Shown in pieces: positions 1 through 8,183 of a DNA stretch of 34,135 nucleotides. Every line of letters starts with the position of its first letter. Within the stretch, counting starts at the first letter, position 1. A program made the position numbers and the translations under genes. The notes under the pieces were generated by a model. The model was given only the letters and a program-made list of their open reading frames with translations, was not told the origin of the DNA and did not search any database. The DNA comes from Flavobacterium sp. (GTDB taxonomy: Bacteria; Bacteroidota; Bacteroidia; Flavobacteriales; Flavobacteriaceae), in NCBI GenBank assembly GCA_020048955.1, contig JAIFLT010000016.1:1-34135 (forward strand), in the 5' to 3' direction.

Positions 1-850
1 AGGAAGTGTAACCTAAAATGGCTAATGCACCTGGAGCTTTTACAATTTCTTTAAAATAAACACCACTCCAATCAAACATTATTCCTTCACTCGCCATGCA
101 AAGAAAACAAATCAATCCATACCAAATTAAAGTCTTATCTTGAATTTTGAAGAATGAGGTTTTCTCTTTTTCTACTGGTTTTTGAGGTTTGACTTTTACC
201 AAATAATTATAATTAGTTGCAATTAATAGAGTTATAATTAATAAAACTATTAAGAAATGTTGAAAAGGAGATAGTTTTAAAAACAGCATTAATAATGCCA
301 ACAATACACCAGAAAATCCAGCCAAACTCCATGAACCATGAAATGATCCTATGATTGGTTTGTCAAACAATTGCTGGGTAAAAACACCTTGACTGTTCAC
401 TGCAATATTGCAAAAATTACCAAAAAAACCGAAAAGAAATAAACCTAAAGCCAATTGCCAACTTTCTGTTGGTAAACCCAATAAAGTAAGGAAAAAGGCA
501 TAAACAAAAAGTCCTAAAATGGCTATTTTTCTACTACCATATTTTGCTACAACTATTCCAGATAAAGGCATTGCTAACAATTGACCAGCAGGTAAAGGCA
601 TTGCTAACAATTGACCAGCAGGTAAAGCAAATAAAATGGTACCTAAATTGGCTTCGCTTAAATTCAAACTTAGTTTTAAATCAGGAATCCTACTTGCCCA
701 AGTTGCAAAGCAAAAACCCATTCCAAAGAAAAATAACGAAGTGGCTATTCTAATTCGAATTAGATAGGATTGTTTCGCTTTTTGGAACGATTTTTTAATC
801 TTTTTTTCAGGTAAAATTTTGCTTAAAAAAAGGTAATCAATTAATGGCAT
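1..850 (-). CDS. MFS transporter (partial, C-terminus off the left edge)
   Basis: Manual translation of the minus strand from ATG at 850 (MPLIDYLFLSKILPEKKIKKSFQKAKQSYLIRIRIATSLFFFGMGFCFATWASRIPDLKLSLNLSEANLGTILFALPAGQLLAMP...). Hydrophobic MFS-like pattern, open to position 1. Contains a 10-aa tandem duplication. Not listed in the ORF track. Confidence 0.85.
   Translation of the reverse strand, partial: MPLIDYLFLSKILPEKKIKKSFQKAKQSYLIRIRIATSLFFFGMGFCFATWASRIPDLKLSLNLSEANLGTILFALPAGQLLAMPLPAGQLLAMPLSGIVVAKYGSRKIAILGLFVYAFFLTLLGLPTESWQLALGLFLFGFFGNFCNIAVNSQGVFTQQLFDKPIIGSFHGSWSLAGFSGVLLALLMLFLKLSPFQHFLIVLLIITLLIATNYNYLVKVKPQKPVEKEKTSFFKIQDKTLIWYGLICFLCMASEGIMFDWSGVYFKEIVKAPGALAILGYTS
563..622. 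repeat. Exact 30-bp tandem duplication (2 copies) inside the MFS gene
   Basis: taaaggcattgctaacaattgaccagcagg at 563-592 and 593-622, in frame (LPAGQLLAMP x2); TAAAG continues after copy 2. Confidence 0.97.
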
Positions 851-867
851 GTGGTTTTATTAGATTT

Positions 868-901
868 CAAAATTACTTTAAATTTGTTTTTTGCCTTTCA
901 A
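868..901 (-). promoter_or_regulatory. Candidate Bacteroidota promoter for the MFS gene (TAATTTTG at 868-875, TTG at 899-901)
   Basis: Minus-strand TAnnTTTG with an upstream TTG at 23-nt spacing, just upstream of the ATG at 850. Confidence 0.4.
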
Positions 902-1000
902 TTTTTGTAACTAAATCTTCCGAATTATTTAAACTTTAAAAAATTAGCATTTCAATTAATAAATCATTTAAAAACCTACCTTTTTTTTCTGATATTGAAA

Positions 1001-1030
1001 TTGATAAATTCCTTAATTAATTTATCTTTG
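1001..1030 (+). promoter_or_regulatory. Bacteroidota-type promoter upstream of the ABC-F gene
   Basis: TTG (1001-1003) - 19 nt - TAtcTTTG (1023-1030). Confidence 0.7.
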
Positions 1031-1058
1031 CACCTTCAAAAATTTAAGTAGATAGAAG

Positions 1059-1086
1059 CTTCCAACTTCCATCTTCTAACTTCCAA
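1059..1086. repeat. Heptamer array CTTCCAA/CTTCCAT/CTTCTAA/CTTCCAA
   Basis: Four consecutive 7-mers just before the ABC-F start codon. Confidence 0.85.
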
Positions 1087-1096
1087 CATATTAAAA

Positions 1097-2785
1097 ATGA
1101 TTACAGTTAATGACATTGCCGTTGAATTTGGTGGAACAACTCTTTTTAGTGAAGTAACATTTGCTATTAATGAAACTGATAAAATTGCCTTAATGGGTAA
1201 AAATGGAGCAGGAAAATCTACTTTGTTAAAAATTGTTGCCGGAGCAAATAAACCTTCTCGCGGAACTATTTCAGCTCCAAGTGATGCTGTTGTTGCCTAT
1301 TTGCCTCAGCATTTATTAACGGAAGATAATTGTACGGTGATGGAAGAAACATCAAAAGCGTTTGCTGCGGTGTTGAATATGAAAAATACGGTGATGGAAG
1401 AAACATCAAAAGCGTTTGCTGCGGTGTTGAATATGAAAAAAGAAATCGACGAAATCAACGAACAATTGACCATTCGTACCGATTATGAAAGTGATGAGTA
1501 TATGAAATTGATTGAAAGAGTGTCGGAGTTGTCTGAAAAATACTATTCAATTGAAGAAGTAAACTATGAAGCCGAAGTTGAAAAAATATTAAAAGGATTA
1601 GGATTTGAAAGAGAAGATTTCAATCGTCCAACCAAAGAATTTTCTGGTGGTTGGAGAATGCGAATTGAATTAGCAAAAATCTTACTAACAAAACCAGATT
1701 TGATTTTATTAGATGAGCCAACAAACCATTTAGACATGGATAGTATTCAGTGGTTGGAGGATTTTTTAATTAATCAAGCTAAAGCTGTAATGGTAATTTC
1801 GCACGATAGAGCCTTTGTAGATAACATCACAAATAGAACTATAGAAGTAACCATGGGAAGGATTTATGACTACAAAGCCAAATATTCTCATTATTTAGAA
1901 TTACGAAAAGATAGACGTGTTCATCAGCAAAAAGCATACGATGAGCAACAGAAATACATCGCAGATAATCAGGCGTTTATTGATAGATTTCGTGGTACTT
2001 TTTCTAAAACCGATGCGGTGCAATCGCGTGTTAGAATGTTAGAAAAAATTGTTCCTATCGAAGTGGATGAAATTGATAATTCGGCTTTAAAGTTGAAATT
2101 TCCACCATCAATTCGTTCAGGTCAATATCCGGTAATTGTTAAAGACTTAGAAAAATCTTACGGAGATAAACTAATTTTTAAGGATGCTAATTTGGTTATT
2201 GAGCGTGGACAAAAAGTAGCATTTGTTGGAAAAAATGGTGAAGGAAAATCAACTATGATTAAAGCCATCATGAAAGAAATCGAAATCAATAGCGGTTCGG
2301 TTGAGGTTGGTCATAATGCTCAAATTGGATACTTTGCTCAAAATCAAGCGGCATTATTAGACGAAAACGCCACTATTTTTGAAACAATTGATAATATTGC
2401 TGTTGGTGATGTTCGTACGCAAATTAAAAATATTCTTGGAGCTTTTATGTTTCATGGCGATGATACAACCAAAAAAGTAAAAGTGCTTTCTGGTGGCGAA
2501 AAAACGCGTTTGGCAATGATTAAATTATTGTTAGAACCTGTAAATCTATTGATTTTGGATGAGCCATCAAATCACTTAGATATGAAAACCAAAGACATTA
2601 TCAAAGACGCTTTACGTGATTTTGATGGAACTTTAATACTAGTTTCTCACGATAGAGATTTCCTTGACGGATTGGCTACCAAAGTATTTGAATTTGGAAA
2701 CAAACGAGTAAAAGAACATTTTGAAGACATAAAAGGTTTCTTAGCTCACAAGAAAATGGATACTTTGAAAGAGATTGAGAAGTAG
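1097..2785 (+). CDS. ABC-F family ATP-binding cassette protein
   Basis: Two Walker A motifs (GKNGAGKST, GKNGEGKST), two signature motifs (FSGGWRMR, LSGGEKTR) and two Walker B motifs (LILLDEPTNHLDM, LLILDEPSNHLDM). Contains an 18-aa tandem duplication. Confidence 0.95.
   Translation: MITVNDIAVEFGGTTLFSEVTFAINETDKIALMGKNGAGKSTLLKIVAGANKPSRGTISAPSDAVVAYLPQHLLTEDNCTVMEETSKAFAAVLNMKNTVMEETSKAFAAVLNMKKEIDEINEQLTIRTDYESDEYMKLIERVSELSEKYYSIEEVNYEAEVEKILKGLGFEREDFNRPTKEFSGGWRMRIELAKILLTKPDLILLDEPTNHLDMDSIQWLEDFLINQAKAVMVISHDRAFVDNITNRTIEVTMGRIYDYKAKYSHYLELRKDRRVHQQKAYDEQQKYIADNQAFIDRFRGTFSKTDAVQSRVRMLEKIVPIEVDEIDNSALKLKFPPSIRSGQYPVIVKDLEKSYGDKLIFKDANLVIERGQKVAFVGKNGEGKSTMIKAIMKEIEINSGSVEVGHNAQIGYFAQNQAALLDENATIFETIDNIAVGDVRTQIKNILGAFMFHGDDTTKKVKVLSGGEKTRLAMIKLLLEPVNLLILDEPSNHLDMKTKDIIKDALRDFDGTLILVSHDRDFLDGLATKVFEFGNKRVKEHFEDIKGFLAHKKMDTLKEIEK
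1333..1440. repeat. Exact 54-bp tandem duplication (2 copies) inside the ABC-F gene
   Basis: tacggtgatggaagaaacatcaaaagcgtttgctgcggtgttgaatatgaaaaa at 1333-1386 and 1387-1440; 18 codons in frame. Confidence 0.97.
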
Positions 2786-2790
2786 ATTTT

Positions 2791-2825
2791 GGTATTAAGA
2801 TAGGAGTATTAAGTATTAAGACTAT
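2791..2825. repeat. Degenerate heptamer-phased repeat (GGTATTA-N7-AGTATTA-AGTATTA)
   Basis: GTATTA units in 7-bp register directly after the ABC-F stop. Confidence 0.6.
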
Positions 2826-2836
2826 CATTTAAATTT

Positions 2837-2872
2837 AACCCGATAAATTCTAAGAACTTATCGGGTTTTTTA
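2837..2872 (+). terminator. Rho-independent terminator between convergent genes
   Basis: AACCCGATAA (2837-2846) / TTATCGGGTT (2858-2867), 10-bp stem followed by a T-rich tract. Confidence 0.85.
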
Positions 2873-2895
2873 ATTAACCAATTTAACCTAACTAT

Positions 2896-5286
2896 TTATT
2901 TTATTGCTTCAACTAGTCTAATAAATTCAGCTCTGTAGCCTTCTGAATCATTTACCAATCCTTCTTTAGCTAAAGCAGCAATGTCTATTGATGATTTATT
3001 AAGAACTAGTTTTGAGTCTCTTAGTTTTAATCCAAACCATGCTACAGCTACACTAAATTTAAAGTCTGGCGATGCAGTATAAAAGGCATCATGCTTGTTA
3101 GAAATAAGTGCTGTCATTTCTGTACTTTTATCACCATCAGGTTTTTTGTAACGGAATTTAATTGTTGCTAATTCGTTATTGAAATTGGTAGTGGAAGCAT
3201 CTGTTTTAGTATATTTTAAATCAGATGGTTCTTGGTATAATTCATTTTTTATACCTGTTGGAATGATTTCATATAAAGTTGTAACGGTATGACCACTTCC
3301 TAATTCACCAGCATCGATGGCATCATTTTTAAAATCTTCAGGACGCAATTTTCTGTTTTCGTAGCCAATTAATCGATAGGCTTGAACTAAATTCGGATTG
3401 AATTCAATTTGAATTTTGACATCTTTTGCTATAGCAAACATGGAACCTTTAAACTCTTTTCCAAGAAAACGATTAGCTTCTTGAATGTTATCGATATAGG
3501 CATAATTTCCGTTTCCTTTGTCGGCAAGAATTTCCATTTTGCTATCTTTATAATTTCCCATTCCGTATCCCAAACACGTTAAGAAAACACCTGATTTTCT
3601 TTTTTCTTCAATTAAAGTTTGCATATCAGTGTTCGATGATTCTCCAACATTAAAATCGCCATCTGTTGCAAGAATTACTCTGTTATTACCATTTTTAATA
3701 AAGTTTTCTTGAGCAACTTTATAAGCCAATTCAATTCCGGCACCACCAGCTGTGCTTCCACCAGCATTCAGTTTATCTAAAGAGTTTATTATGGTTTCTT
3801 TCTCACTTCCAGATGTAGAAGGCAGAACCAAACCTGCAGCACCAGCATAGACTACAATTGATATTCTATCTTCTTTGCGAAGTTGATTCACCAATATTTT
3901 TAAAGATTGTTTTAGTAATGGCAATTTGTTAGTATCACTCATTGAACCCGATACATCAATAAGAAAAACCAAATTTGAATTAGGTAAATCTTTTGTTTGA
4001 ATATCTTTTCCTTGCAAGCCAATGCGAACAATTTTATTGTTGCTGTTCCAAGGACAATCATTGTAATCTGTATTTATTGAAAATGGATGTTCATTTTGAG
4101 GTTGAGGATAATTATATTTGAAAAAATTAACCATTTCTTCAACTCTTACTGCATCTTTTGGAACTACTTGACCATTGTTTATAAAACGACGAACATTAGT
4201 ATATGAAGCATTATCAACATCAATAGAAAAAGTTGAAAGTGGTGCGGTCTTTGGACTTTCAAATTGATTACGAACATTAGTATATGAAGCATTATCAACA
4301 TCAATAGAAAAAGTTGAAAGTGGTGCGGTCTTTGGACTTTCAAATTGATTCTCGATAAAGTTTTCATATTCTTCTTGATCAACTTCAATTTTGATTGATT
4401 TTGGTTTTACTGGAGTTTTTTCTTCCTCTTCTGTATCATCATATTCTATTGTAGTTTTATTATTATATCCTTTTTTAGTGGTAACTACGATTACTCCATT
4501 AACACCTTGTTCACCATATAACGCAGCACCTTGCGCTCCTTTAATAACATTTATATTATCAACAATATTTGGAGGAAGTTGATTTAATGCTTCAGTTGAT
4601 GAAATAACATTATCAATCACAATTAATGCTTGGTTATTTCCAGTTATTGAGCGATTTCCTCTCAAAACCACTCTTGTTTCTCCGTTAACACCATTACTAA
4701 TAGCATTTACTTGTAAACCAGAAACTTTTCCGTTCAATGATTGTAAAACACTTGGGTTAGAAGCTTGGTTTAATTCTTTATTGTTAATTGTTTTTTGAGA
4801 AGAAACCACTGCATCTTTTGTTCTTTTTATTCCCATTGCTCCAATAACTACTTCTTGTAATACTGTTGATTTTTTACTTTTGTCATACATAAACTCTGAA
4901 ATTTCAGAGTTTATGGGTTTAGATTTTATGTTATTATCATCAGAATAAATTGCATTTCTTCCCGATCCTACAACCACAACTTCTTGTAACTGGCTGGATA
5001 GTTCATTTAAAACAACATTGATGGTATTTGAAGCGCCAACTGTAACGCCTTTTGTTTGGTATCCAATGTAACTAAAAACTAATATGTCACCACTTTTAGC
5101 TTTTATGGCATACTTTCCATAAGTATCTGAAGCAACTCCATTGGTAGTTCCTTTAATAACAATAGATGCGCCTGGTAGTGGACCATTCTTGTCGGTTACA
5201 GTACCAGTGATGTTTTTTTCTTGCCCAAATGTTAGGAAACATATAAGCATAGCAATGGCCGATGAAATAAGTTTTGAACTTTTCAT
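2896..5286 (-). CDS. vWA (YfbK-like) protein with N-terminal CarboxypepD_reg-like and SusC-type plug-like segments
   Basis: Signal peptide, ITGTVTDKNGPLPGASIVIKGT (CarboxypepD_reg), LQEVVVVGSGR and LQEVVIGAMGIKR (SusC TonB-box-like), LNGKVSGLQV...VVLRGNRS...ALIVIDNV...INVIKGAQGAALYGEQGVNGVIVVTTKKG (plug), then TFSIDVDNASYTNVRRFIN and MIDAS DVSGSMS. Confidence 0.88.
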   Translation of the reverse strand: MKSSKLISSAIAMLICFLTFGQEKNITGTVTDKNGPLPGASIVIKGTTNGVASDTYGKYAIKAKSGDILVFSYIGYQTKGVTVGASNTINVVLNELSSQLQEVVVVGSGRNAIYSDDNNIKSKPINSEISEFMYDKSKKSTVLQEVVIGAMGIKRTKDAVVSSQKTINNKELNQASNPSVLQSLNGKVSGLQVNAISNGVNGETRVVLRGNRSITGNNQALIVIDNVISSTEALNQLPPNIVDNINVIKGAQGAALYGEQGVNGVIVVTTKKGYNNKTTIEYDDTEEEEKTPVKPKSIKIEVDQEEYENFIENQFESPKTAPLSTFSIDVDNASYTNVRNQFESPKTAPLSTFSIDVDNASYTNVRRFINNGQVVPKDAVRVEEMVNFFKYNYPQPQNEHPFSINTDYNDCPWNSNNKIVRIGLQGKDIQTKDLPNSNLVFLIDVSGSMSDTNKLPLLKQSLKILVNQLRKEDRISIVVYAGAAGLVLPSTSGSEKETIINSLDKLNAGGSTAGGAGIELAYKVAQENFIKNGNNRVILATDGDFNVGESSNTDMQTLIEEKRKSGVFLTCLGYGMGNYKDSKMEILADKGNGNYAYIDNIQEANRFLGKEFKGSMFAIAKDVKIQIEFNPNLVQAYRLIGYENRKLRPEDFKNDAIDAGELGSGHTVTTLYEIIPTGIKNELYQEPSDLKYTKTDASTTNFNNELATIKFRYKKPDGDKSTEMTALISNKHDAFYTASPDFKFSVAVAWFGLKLRDSKLVLNKSSIDIAALAKEGLVNDSEGYRAEFIRLVEAIK
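4189..4350. repeat. Exact 81-bp tandem duplication (2 copies) inside the vWA gene
   Basis: acgaacattagtatatgaagc...caaattgatt at 4189-4269 and 4270-4350; 27 codons in frame (NQFESPKTAPLSTFSIDVDNASYTNVR x2). Confidence 0.97.
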
Positions 5287-5331
5287 AATATTAAATTTTA
5301 AGGTTAGACTATGTGTGAAGTTTTATTTTAG

Positions 5332-5727
5332 CTACGTTTTTTCAATAGCTTCTTTTGAAATTTTGATTATTTCTGTTTGATTTTTTTGTTTTCTAATGGA
5401 ACTCTCAACCGGATAAGTTTCTTGTAATAAAATGGTATTACTTATTAAAACTATATTTAATTTAGTAGTTCGCTTCTTTATTTTTACTTTTACAGAATCG
5501 TATCCGATAAAGTTAAATAGCAATGTATCACCAACCTTTGCTTTGATTGAAAATTTTCCATCAAAATCGGTGTGAGTAACTGTTTTAGTTCCTTTTATTT
5601 GAACAACTACAAATGGAAGTACTTCGTTTTTGTCAGAAACGGTTCCTATAATTGTTTTTTCTTGGCTAAAACTAAGGAAACAATAAAGCATAGTTAGGGC
5701 TAATGAAATAAGTTTGATATTTTTCAT
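5332..5727 (-). CDS. Small secreted CarboxypepD_reg-like domain protein
   Basis: MKNIKLISLALTMLYCFLSFSQEKTIIGTVSDKNEVLPFVVVQIKGTKTVTHTDFDGKFSIKAKVGDTLLFNFIGYDSVKV; similar to the N-terminus of the adjacent vWA protein. Confidence 0.8.
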   Translation of the reverse strand: MKNIKLISLALTMLYCFLSFSQEKTIIGTVSDKNEVLPFVVVQIKGTKTVTHTDFDGKFSIKAKVGDTLLFNFIGYDSVKVKIKKRTTKLNIVLISNTILLQETYPVESSIRKQKNQTEIIKISKEAIEKT

Positions 5728-5757
5728 GGTTTAGTTTTTTTGATATGTAAATATGGT

Positions 5758-6654
5758 TTATTCCTTTTTAGGCAAAGGTTTTCCGTCTTTTGTTGTGACA
5801 ATTACGATGCCTTTTTTCCCTTTTTCTCCATAAATTGAAATTGCTTTTTCTGGAGGTAAAATAGAAATACTTTCAATTTTTTGCTTATTCAAAGGCGCAT
5901 AAGGACTTGTCGGATTAGGACCAAATAATTCTTGTTCGGTGTAATATATTTTATTAATAATATAGAGTGGGTCAGGTAATTCTAAGATGAATTCAATGTC
6001 TTCATCATTAATATTAGATAATTTTTCTCTCGAAACTTCACCATCTATTACCACAATAGGCTCTTGTTTTTTTACTTCTTTACTCTTTTTTAAATCATCC
6101 TCCTTCTTTTTAGCCTTAACTTCTTCATACGTTACTCCACGTGATTCAAAATTGTTATTACCATACCAAGTGCCATCAGAATTGGAGGAAGCAAAGTTTT
6201 TAATATTTTCTTTTGGTTTAATTGGCTCTAAACTTGTAGCTTCTTCTGCCATTTCTGAACTTGCAACAACATTCGGTTTTGCAACTTGCTCTTTCAAAAT
6301 TTCATCCGCATTTTCTTTAATATTCGGATATTCAATTTCTGTAGAAACTATGGCATTTTGATTTTCTAATGAATCTTGAATTATTGGTTTTTCAGCTTCT
6401 TTTGTTACGATTTCATTATTGGGTGAAACAATTTCTTTTTCGGTTTTTAAAAACTGATAACCAATGGTAACTACTAATAAAATAGAAGCTGCAACTAACA
6501 ATTTCTTCCAGTTGTTATTATGTTTCTTTTCAACTTTGGTATCCAATTTGGCATCGATTCTAGACCATACTTTTTCCATCGAGGGAAAATCTTTGGTTTC
6601 AGCATTTTTAGCCGCCGATTTGATTTTGTTGAATAAATTATCTTGATTGTCCAT
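5758..6654 (-). CDS. Single-pass membrane protein, candidate anti-sigma partner, with C-terminal plug-like signature
   Basis: Cytoplasmic-type N-terminus, TM segment KKLLVAASILLVVTIGYQFL, then IVVIDGEVSREKLSNINDEDIEFI and IESISILPPEKAISIYGEKGKKGIVIVTTKDGK. Immediately downstream of the sigma factor gene. Confidence 0.65.
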   Translation of the reverse strand: MDNQDNLFNKIKSAAKNAETKDFPSMEKVWSRIDAKLDTKVEKKHNNNWKKLLVAASILLVVTIGYQFLKTEKEIVSPNNEIVTKEAEKPIIQDSLENQNAIVSTEIEYPNIKENADEILKEQVAKPNVVASSEMAEEATSLEPIKPKENIKNFASSNSDGTWYGNNNFESRGVTYEEVKAKKKEDDLKKSKEVKKQEPIVVIDGEVSREKLSNINDEDIEFILELPDPLYIINKIYYTEQELFGPNPTSPYAPLNKQKIESISILPPEKAISIYGEKGKKGIVIVTTKDGKPLPKKE

Positions 6655-6657
6655 GAC

Positions 6658-7221
6658 TTATTTTACTTGTTGATAATAATGATTGTTGACTAATTCTTTT
6701 AGTTTGGTTTTAGCCACATTCAATTGTGATTTTGATGTTCCTTCCGATATTTTAAGCATGCTTGCTATTTCTTTATGACCGTAACCTTCAATCACAAAGA
6801 GGTTGAAAATAGTTTTGCATCCTTCTGGAATAAAATTGAGTAAATTCAATAAATCTTCTTCTTCTAAATGGGTTTCCGGTAATGTTTCTGGTTGCAGTTG
6901 AATGCTTGCGTCTTCAATGTAAATATTAAAGTTTACGTTTCTTTTCAATTGATGCAAACATTGATTTACAGTAATTTTTCTAGCCCAAGCTTCAAAAGCG
7001 CCCAATTCTTTCAATTGATCCATTTTGGTAAAAATAGTGTAGAAAGCATCGGCCAATACTTCTTCAATCTCTTCTTCCTTTTTTAAATACCTTTTACAAG
7101 TGCAATACAACTTAGGCGACATCAGTTCGTAAACTTGTCGCTGTGCATCGCGTTGCATTTTTCGGCAGTTAATTAATATCGTTTCGTTTATCACAATTAA
7201 GGTATTTATTATAAAGAGCAC
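6658..7221 (-). CDS. ECF-type RNA polymerase sigma factor (start uncertain; GTG at 7221)
   Basis: Sigma region 2-like ETILINCRKMQRDAQRQVYELMSPKLYCTCKRYLKKEEEIEEVLADAFYTIFTK and region 4-like IPEGCKTIFNLFVIEGYGHKEIASMLKISEGTSKSQLNVAKTKLKEL. Confidence 0.88.
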   Translation of the reverse strand: MLFIINTLIVINETILINCRKMQRDAQRQVYELMSPKLYCTCKRYLKKEEEIEEVLADAFYTIFTKMDQLKELGAFEAWARKITVNQCLHQLKRNVNFNIYIEDASIQLQPETLPETHLEEEDLLNLLNFIPEGCKTIFNLFVIEGYGHKEIASMLKISEGTSKSQLNVAKTKLKELVNNHYYQQVK

Positions 7222-7262
7222 ATTTTTTATAAAAAGGTTGGGAAGGTTATAAAAAAAGTTTT

Positions 7263-7290
7263 CAGTTAACGGTTTTCAGTTTTCTGAAAA
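7263..7290. repeat. Degenerate heptamer array (CAGTTAA CGGTTTT CAGTTTT CTGAAAA)
   Basis: Consecutive 7-mers in the sigma/DUF4304-like intergenic region. Confidence 0.5.
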
Positions 7291-7300
7291 TTGAATTAGT

Positions 7301-8104
7301 TTACGTTTTAGTTGGCAAATTCTCAACTCTCTTTATTTTCAGTTTATTTAATTCTATTTGTTCAATTTTGGATAGTATTTTATCAATTTCAGTCCAACTT
7401 CGTCTTTCAATCAACTCTTTGAGTTTTTTCCAATTGTTTACTATTTCTATATTTTCTAACTTTTCGTGAAGTTCAATTTCATTTTCTATAATTTCGATCA
7501 CATTATTTGCTTTATGTTGTTTAAGTTCTGAAAATAAAATTAGGAATTGAGATTTGAAAATATCATTTCCACCACATTTTGAATATAATGGAAAAATATA
7601 TGGTTGGCTCGTTATTTTTTTTGTTGAATTATATTTTTCAAAGAATGGTAAAGCTTTTGAAATTAATTTTTCGGAAAGATAGTTAGCTAACAATATATAC
7701 TCTTCTGAAATTCTAAAGTGCTTTCTGATTGTATTGTCTATTTCCTCGATTTTTTTTGAACCAATTAAATAGTATTCATTAGTGAGTCCTTCCCAACAGT
7801 ATGGTACTAATCCGATTCGGATTTCAATATCGTCTGTTGCTCCAGTCCAACTTCCACGATTATCAATATCAATAACTTCAAGCAAGTCATTTGTTAGGCG
7901 ATAATGTTTTCTACCTTTTTTTTTAAATCCATATTCTTTAAGGTTTTCACTAATTATTTTATTCAGCTCGTTATAAGCTGTTTTCCATTGCTCTTTCGGT
8001 AAACTCTTAAATACCTTGATTTGCTCGAATTTTGGTTTTTCAGACTTAGAATTCAAACTCTTTTCTTCGGTTTTTTTGAAAATTTTAAATTTTTTCCAAT
8101 TCAT
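7301..8104 (-). CDS. DUF4304-like domain protein
   Basis: LNKIISENLKEYGFKKKGRKHYRLTNDLLEVIDIDNRGSWTGATDDIEIRIGLVP pattern; family assigned from recall. Confidence 0.55.
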   Translation of the reverse strand: MNWKKFKIFKKTEEKSLNSKSEKPKFEQIKVFKSLPKEQWKTAYNELNKIISENLKEYGFKKKGRKHYRLTNDLLEVIDIDNRGSWTGATDDIEIRIGLVPYCWEGLTNEYYLIGSKKIEEIDNTIRKHFRISEEYILLANYLSEKLISKALPFFEKYNSTKKITSQPYIFPLYSKCGGNDIFKSQFLILFSELKQHKANNVIEIIENEIELHEKLENIEIVNNWKKLKELIERRSWTEIDKILSKIEQIELNKLKIKRVENLPTKT

Positions 8105-8148
8105 TTTTAACTTATTACTATTATATGCAGCCTTAGTATGTGAATAGG

Positions 8149-8183
8149 ACTAATCACTAATCACTATTTACTAATCACTAACT
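8149..8183. repeat. Heptamer array ACTAATC x3 plus ACTATTT and ACTAACT
   Basis: Five consecutive 7-mers, running over the stop codon of the 8164..8997 CDS. Confidence 0.85.

Noticed and set aside
544-753. 69-aa plus-strand ORF with repeated KALLTIDQQV
   Set aside because: Antisense to the MFS gene; its repeat is only the 30-bp DNA duplication read on the other strand.
4179-4388. 69-aa minus-strand ORF with repeated INLKVQRPHHF
   Set aside because: Out-of-frame reading of the 81-bp duplication inside the vWA gene.
5987-6361. 124-aa plus-strand ORF
   Set aside because: Antisense to the TM protein gene, Ser-rich low-complexity translation typical of complementary AT-rich coding DNA.
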